Shown: positions 8,424-12,967 of the stretch, piece after piece | Layout: each line of letters starts with the position of its first letter | Numbering within the stretch: the stretch's first letter is position 1 | NCBI GenBank assembly: GCA_004151065.3 | Contig: NWUY0300051926.1 | Span: 1 to 12,967, forward strand | Length of the DNA: 12,967 bases | Origin: Larix sibirica | Taxonomy: Eukaryota; Streptophyta; Pinopsida; Pinales; Pinaceae | Reading direction: 5' to 3' | Notes under the pieces: model-generated | Seen by the model: only the letters and a program-made list of their open reading frames with translations | Told to the model about the DNA's origin: nothing | The model's database searches: none | Position numbers and translations under genes: made by a program

Positions 8424-9270
8424 GAGGATGCTGTCAATATCTATGGCACAAAGAAGCCTTCCTTGGAGCTATATATCATAGTAGCACAGAAACCATGCGG
8501 GTCGTTATGTTGTAGGGCACTAAGAGTTGGTTGCCTAGTCCCGAAACCTGAACTTGAATATGTGTTACAGATAATTCTTTGGTAAGGTAATCACCTTGTT
8601 AGGCTTCTTGTAGACGATTCTTCTGTAAGGTATCGTTGAATTACAAAGCAACTTTAAATTATGTTCAATTGCAAGTATCTGGAGAGAGGGCAGATTTGGT
8701 CCCTAAGCTTTGCTAAGAGTTTCATGATGGGAACTCTTTGCACGCCAGAAGCAGCCTTTATGAATTGCTAAATGGGTGATATTGCTTTATGTAATTTATT
8801 AGAAGTTAGAACAAGGATCATACAGTAATGATTAATTATTAGCATTTCCTAGTGGTTTCATTATTTCTATAGCCGATTGAGGTGCCACCTCTGATGACGG
8901 AGTTATGTTTTGTCCTCCAAGATTATTATTAATAAGCTAAAGGAAGGTATTTGTTTATTTATCACTTATTATCATCTACTGTCTTGACGGTTGTCAAAAA
9001 TCACTGTGCGGAGAGCAGTATGTTCAATAACATGATTGTCTGAAAACTTAATTTTTTCGTACACATACTGCAGATTGAATGAAATGCCAGTTATATTTCC
9101 TGGTAAATATAAATATCCTCTGACAGATCTATTGCCTATCTTATTAGTTGCAATTAACGAACAATCTATTGCAAGAGGTTTTGTTATGGTTAATAGAATG
9201 TGCACTCGGCTGATTCACTAAACTCAGTCAGGCTGTCCTGTTCTCATCTTTGGAATATTTTAAAGTTGGT
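8424..9270 (+). other. COBL 3' UTR and downstream flank
   Basis: No reading frame of recognisable family is present. No canonical AATAAA lies in the first 500 bases after the stop codon; an AATAAG is at about 8930 and an AATAAA only at 9471-9476, so the poly(A) site cannot be placed. A short imperfect repeat, GATTCTT(C/T)(T/G)GTAAGGTA-like, occurs near 8571 and 8618. Confidence 0.4.
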
Positions 9271-9308
9271 GTAGATGGGAGGGATTGTTGGCGGGTAGAT
9301 GGGAGGGA
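9271..9308. repeat. Direct repeat GTAGATGGGAGGGA x2, period 24 bp
   Basis: The 14-mer at 9271-9284 recurs at 9295-9308 within a G-rich stretch that ends in GGGAGGGAGGGAG. A tract of TAGA/TGGA-type tetramers follows at about 9357-9373. Confidence 0.8.
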
Positions 9309-9537
9309 GGGAGTTTTGCAATCTGCAGTTATTACATTGGCAGTCTTGTACTGGAGTAGATAGATGGATAGATCGCTTTTATTAAATCGCCCACAGAGTA
9401 TGAGTATTATGGGACAATTAGTTTTTTAATTCTCTGCAACATTTTCAAAGAGCTTAGAGCGAAAGATTACAATAAACAAGAGCTAGTGGTGTAATGATGG
9501 TAACCGAAGCATGGTTCTTGTAATATCTGGTATTTTC

Positions 9538-9629
9538 ACCTGGATTTCTTTCTCTCATTGAGGACATATATCATATATTTACCTGGATCTTTTATTTTCA
9601 TTGAGGGAGCATAGATTGAGGGAGCATAG
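9538..9629. repeat. Nested short direct repeats
   Basis: An ACCTGGAT...TCATTGAGG module at 9538 recurs in diverged form at 9581 (period 43 bp). Its second copy ends in a perfect 15-bp tandem repeat, ATTGAGGGAGCATAG, at 9600-9614 and 9615-9629. Confidence 0.75.
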
Positions 9630-9752
9630 ACAAATGGATTCAACACCTTCAAATATCTTTGTTACACTTGAATTACACTTGGATTGTGCAATCTTTGCCA
9701 TTCTAATAACTCCTCACTACTATATTTTAGGCAAAAATAAACAAAAATAGTA

Positions 9753-9796
9753 AAAAAAAACAAAGTTAGAAAAGTGAAAAAACAAAGTTAGAAAAG
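9753..9796. repeat. Tandem repeat AAAAAACAAAGTTAGAAAAG x2, period 22 bp
   Basis: The core CAAAGTTAGAAAAG occurs at 9761-9774 and 9783-9796, each preceded by a run of A. The two cores are identical. Confidence 0.85.
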
Positions 9797-10147
9797 GGTT
9801 CCAAATTGTGGCTTATTGGAAATCTAAAATATCCAAAATCATCTTCGAAATCACAATCAATGTTAAAGAAAAATTATGGGCACTGGCTTATTGGCTTTGT
9901 CTCACTACCAAAATGTATATCGAAAATGGTGCATATATGGTTGACTTGATTTTGTTTTTGAGGTTGTTCAGGTTCAATTATGTCGCATCGAAACCGTCTT
10001 ATGCTGCAACCAAAACGTCTTAGAAGTCACAACCGATGTTAAGAAAAAGAATTGGGCATTGGCACCCAACCCTGGTCCTTGTCTCACCTCTCGCCTCTTT
10101 TGACATGGAGCTGACCCCCACTAAAACATACATAAAAAATGGCGCAT

Positions 10148-10220
10148 CTATCGTTGACTTGATATTTGTTCTCCGCAAACACTATCGTTGACTTTATATT
10201 TGTTCTCCGCAAACACTATC
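10148..10220. repeat. Tandem repeat, 34 bp x 2.1
   Basis: CTATCGTTGACTTGATATTT and the 14 following bases (10148-10181) are repeated at 10182-10215 with a single G-to-T difference. A third copy starts with CTATC at 10216-10220. Confidence 0.95.
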
Positions 10221-10307
10221 CACCCTGCAGTGGGGGTGGTGATCGTTGGATTTGAATTGCATACACTCCAGCCTACACAACATTTAATTCTATGCTACAG
10301 GGTGGAT
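10218..10307. repeat. 90-bp segment bounded by 13-bp inverted repeats
   Basis: ATCCACCCTGCAG at 10218-10230 is matched by CTACAGGGTGGAT at 10295-10307, its reverse complement with one mismatch. The 64 bp between are not related to the neighbouring repeats. The layout resembles a very short foldback or MITE-type element, but no clear target-site duplication is visible, so the name is tentative. Confidence 0.5.
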
Positions 10308-10476
10308 GGTCTTTGTTTTTGAGGCTGTCAGGTTCAATTAGTCTTTGATTTTGAGGTTGTTAGCTTCAATTAGGCCACATCCAATCCTTGGTATACCAAC
10401 CATTACCACACAACTCAACCTTCATTGTTCCTTCAATACCAATTTAGTGTTTCTTTACAACATGGAGGAGTTTCTC

Positions 10477-10610
10477 AACCAGGAATAATTTCCACAGGGA
10501 TGGTGAGTGTTGGACAAGATTTGATTTTCAGTTTCCTATATGAAACCAGGAATAATTTCCACAGGGATGGTGAGTGTTGGACAAGATTTGATTTTCAGTT
10601 TCCTATATGA
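10477..10610. repeat. Perfect tandem duplication, 67 bp x 2
   Basis: The 67 bp at 10477-10543 (starting AACCAGGAATAATTTCCACA) are repeated at 10544-10610 without a difference. Full identity amid strongly decayed DNA indicates a recent duplication. A 61-codon frame spanning both copies changes frame between them because 67 is not a multiple of 3, and is not a gene. Confidence 0.97.
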
Positions 10611-10886
10611 AGACAATGATGGTGGTGCACTATTACCATCCAAATAGGAGTTTCCATTGATTATAGTTGATGTTGGAACAATAGGCTAAGTAGGTTCATC
10701 AGGCCTTTGGATCTTTTGGAGATAGTTACTGGATAGTTGACAATTAACTAAGAAAGTCAATTTAGCACTTGATTGACTGATTGGTTCGACTAAAGAAGTC
10801 AATCAATGCACATAATAAGAAAAACATCAAGGAGTTTGTTATATGCACTATAACCAAACAATCTATTTGGAACTCATCTTCCTCAG

Positions 10887-11252
10887 TTCAAGGAAGTTGG
10901 TTACATCTTTGTAGTAGATGATTATACATTTAATGTTGTAGGTTGTGGTATGATTGAAAGTTAAAATGAAGTGATTATTAATGTGTATAGTTTGAGTGCT
11001 TATTCGTTGTTGGTACACCTCCAACACATTGAGTCTAACAAAAATTGTTGAATTTTGGCTTAAATTGATTTGTTGTGAAAAACATGAATAATAACATTGA
11101 AGTTATTGTTGAAGGCATTCTTGATCCTAAGAACAATTTTTATAAGTTTTGTGACTTTGTTATAAAACATCTAGTGCCCACTACACTCATAACTTAGATG
11201 GAGAATGAAAGCAAAATTTGGTATGGATGAATTGAATCTTTGAATTTTTGAC
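10887..11252 (+). pseudogene. Copia pre-integrase / protease-side fragment
   Basis: The frame at 10887-10961 reads FKEVGYIFVVDDYTFNVVGC, then stops; it resembles the part just after the aspartic protease active site. A second piece in another frame (11096-11194) includes EGILDPKNNFYKFCDF, then TAG, and MENESKIWY after it, the stretch before the integrase zinc-binding region. The active-site DSGA-type motif of the protease is not seen. The two pieces are joined by about 130 bp of unrecognisable sequence. The assignment rests on family resemblance and position. Confidence 0.55.
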
Positions 11253-12058
11253 TTGAAACTGATGGTGAACCATAACCTACTTACTAGATTACCTAAGGTT
11301 GTTCTCCCTGATGGAGTATGTGAAGGGTGTGTGCTTAAGTATCATGAGGTTGCTTTCGAAACGGGTAAAGCTTGGAGAGAGACTCAACTAAAACTTGTCT
11401 ATAGTGATTTGTGTTCTCCGAACAAACTACCACTTGCAAGTGCAAGGTATATTTTTATTTTCATTAATGATTATTCTAGGTATGCTTTGGTATATTTATT
11501 GAAGAATAAGTTATGTTTTTGAAAAGTTTGAGCAATTTATGGTATTAGTTGAAAAACAATGTGATTGACTTGAGAAATGTTTAAGATCAGACAATGGTGG
11601 AGAGTATGTGGGCAAGGTTTTTGAAAATTTGTTGTCTTGGCATGATATCTCTTTGTAGAGATCTATACCTTACACATCTTAGAAGAATGATGTTGCAGAA
11701 AGAAAGAATTAGACTTTGGTAGAAATGACATTGTTGCTTCAGGCCAAAGTGTCATTGACTAGATTTTGGGTAGAAACTGTCTACTACTCAAACTAATTGT
11801 TAAATATGATTTTATTAATGTTGTATAGGATATGACTCTTGTTGAGAATGGAGTGCAAGACAACCCTCAATTGGACACCTTGGAAGCTTTTGATGCATAG
11901 CTCGGGCTCACATTTTAGATGATAAAAGAGAGACGCCCGATGCAAATAGTCATGCTTGTACCATGATGAGTTATTTTGACGAGTCAAAGGCTTGTAGATT
12001 GTTTGATCTAAGTCAAACAAAAAATTATTTGGAGGAGAGATGTTGTCTTTAATTAGAA
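11253..12058 (+). pseudogene. Copia integrase pseudogene
   Basis: An 89-codon open stretch (11253-11519) contains a CEGC zinc-binding pair (residues 23-26), preceded by His7, and the first catalytic Asp in YSDLCSP (codon 11406-11408), followed by FINDYSRYA. A frameshift at about 11520 moves the match to the next frame. There SDNGGEY gives the second Asp (codon 11590-11592) and AERKN the catalytic Glu (11698-11700). Exactly 35 codons separate them, the DD35E spacing, when stops are counted as residues. That frame has stops at 11566, 11656, 11680, 11710, 11794 and 11833. A third frame (11906-12052) carries the downstream part, including AHILDDKR and SYFDESKACRLFDLS. Integrase inserts the cDNA copy into the genome; this copy cannot function. 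Confidence 0.85.
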
Positions 12059-12662
12059 AACCTCATGTGTTATTCCGTTGAACTCCTTTTGGCTTGTGTA
12101 ATCGTGATCCATTTGAAATTTTGATAGATTCTAGATCAATCGACAACTATATAATGGATTGTCAGATAGATAGTCAACTCATGTACTAGAATCAAATTGC
12201 AATCAACCTTCTACAAGGTAGTTGACCATAAGCTTTGGAATCCCTAATCATTCCTCTAATAAAGATTTCGGTACACCTACACATAATATTTGTCTACCCA
12301 AATGGGCTACTAAGACAATTAAAGCTGCTAGAGTTGATGCATGTTAATGACTCAAGGAATATGAGAAATAAAAAACAATGTCGCAATGTTTCTATAAGGG
12401 TGCGTTGGAGGCATGTGATCTTGATACACGTGGATGGATATGGTTGATTTTAATGGGATAATGCTATTAGTATCAATCCTTAATGAAGAGTTAAACTTGA
12501 GATTTAGTTCCTTAACTGCAAGGAAATAATGTGGTAAATGTGTTAATGGGTCTAGAAGACCAAATTCACATACATAGGCATTGTTGAAAGACATAATATT
12601 TGTTTGGTATAAAAGTTTTTTTTATAAATAATTTGTTTTCTTTCTTCTTATACAATGAGAAG
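12059..12662 (+). other. Integrase-RT linker region of the copia remnant, unresolved
   Basis: Between the integrase and reverse-transcriptase matches, I see only short interrupted frames. A 70-codon plus-strand frame (12235-12447) and an 80-codon minus-strand frame (12352-12594) have no recognisable features. The distance fits the variable linker of copia polyproteins, so this is most likely decayed internal sequence of the same element. Confidence 0.45.
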
Positions 12663-12967
12663 ACATTAATTACATTGAAACCTTTGTCCCTTTTGCAAAA
12701 ATGTTCTCCGATTGATTCTTTTTCTTGTTATTCCTTTATGATCAAAGTTACATCAAATGGATGTTAAAAATTGTTTCTTACATGGTGATATCACTTAAGA
12801 GATATATATGAAGCAACCCCCATGATTTTAAAATGATAACAGTCTTGTGTGTCAAAAAGAAATCATTACATCATTTGAAACGACTGTCTAGGGCATGGTT
12901 TGAAAAGATTCATCAATTTTATTTAATCTTGGTTTCAAATTGTTGGGTTATGATACATATTTATAGT
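12663..12967 (+). pseudogene. Copia reverse transcriptase (RVT_2) pseudogene, 3' truncated by window
   Basis: Three frames carry consecutive RT pieces. 12663-12713 reads DINYIETFVPFAKM and soon stops. 12751-12795 reads HQMDVKNCFLHGDIT with the first catalytic Asp, then TAA, followed by EIYMKQPP. 12835-12858 reads DNSLVCQK. After a shift, 12860-12967 contains RAWFEKIHQFYLI. The YVDD-type box that completes the active site would lie beyond the window. At least two frameshifts and several stops show that it is inactive. Confidence 0.8.

Larger units (their letters stand above)
9848..10380. repeat. Degenerate long tandem repeat, period about 176 bp
   Basis: A unit starting GAAATCACAATCAATGTTAA (about 9848) recurs from about 10024 as GAAGTCACAACCGATGTTAA. 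Both are followed by ATGGGCACTGGC / TTGGGCATTGGC, CTTTGTCTCACTAC / CTTGTCTCACCTC, and AATGGTGCATATATGGTTGACTTGAT / AATGGCGCATCTATCGTTGACTTGAT. The unit's later part, TTTGTTTTTGAGGTTGTTCA and following (about 9953), recurs at about 10312 and 10345 and ends each time in TTCAATTA. The second copy carries an extra block and the 34-bp duplication at 10148-10220. The origin is unknown. Confidence 0.6.
10887..12967 (+). mobile_element. Degenerate Ty1/copia-type LTR retrotransposon, truncated by the window edge
   Basis: Pieces of a copia polyprotein occur in the normal order on the plus strand: a protease-side/pre-integrase part (10887-11252), integrase (11253-12058) and the N-terminal part of reverse transcriptase (12663-12967). 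They lie in all three frames with many stops, so no protein can be made. The order integrase before reverse transcriptase distinguishes copia from gypsy elements. No LTR, primer-binding site or polypurine tract is recognised here. The left end is unclear; 10612-10886 may be further decayed gag sequence. RNase H and the 3' LTR, if present, would lie beyond 12967. Confidence 0.85.

Noticed and set aside
8972-9221. Overlapping frames of 61 and 77 codons on both strands in the COBL 3' flank
   Set aside because: No family resemblance and no splice or promoter context; length is within chance expectation.
9808-10023. Plus-strand frame of 71 codons
   Set aside because: It lies inside the degenerate 176-bp tandem repeat, and the second copy does not keep the frame, so it is not under coding constraint.
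9271-10610. Repeat cluster considered as a CRISPR array or satellite
   Set aside because: Units differ in sequence and period and there are no regular spacers; context is a plant nuclear genome.
11793-12020. Minus-strand frame of 75 codons
   Set aside because: It is antisense to the copia integrase remnant, whose plus-strand similarity explains the sequence.

Overview
The window looks like nuclear DNA of a land plant. It holds one intact, intron-containing COBRA-like (COBL) gene in long, AT-rich, gene-poor sequence with decayed retroelements, SINE-like insertions and many small tandem duplications. COBRA proteins with this architecture are known from land plants. The low gene density and the retroelement debris would fit a large-genome plant such as a conifer, but the lineage is an inference; the sequence alone does not settle it.

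Layout. 1-57 is a compound CA/CG/GA microsatellite cut by the window edge. 58-1205 shows no gene. 1206-1410 (minus) is a probable tRNA-derived SINE with a TTG-repeat tail. 1971-2459 (minus) is a broken remnant of an ORF1-like protein of LINE type with a damaged zinc knuckle. 2460-3590 shows no gene. 3591-3955 holds two adjacent, diverged tandem duplications. 4279-4474 (minus) is a second SINE-like insertion bounded by an 11-bp direct repeat. 4475-5422 is the upstream region and probable 5' leader of the COBL gene. 5423-8423 (plus) is the COBL gene: six exons, five GT-AG introns, 459 codons, no internal stop. 8424-9270 is 3' flank. 9271-10611 is rich in tandem duplications, ending in a perfect 2 x 67 bp repeat. 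10887-12967 (plus) is a degenerate Ty1/copia-type retrotransposon running off the right edge, with protease-side, integrase and reverse-transcriptase pieces broken by stops and frameshifts.

Function. The only gene likely to work is COBL, predicted to encode a secreted, N-glycosylated, GPI-anchored wall protein involved in cellulose deposition or microfibril orientation. Everything else is transposon-derived, repetitive or unassigned. I found no RNA gene, no CRISPR array and no convincing undescribed multi-gene system. The points most worth a second look are the two SINE-like elements with the same box spacing, the stop pattern in the copia integrase, the recent 67-bp duplication, and the repeat-bearing, uORF-bearing leader of the COBL gene.
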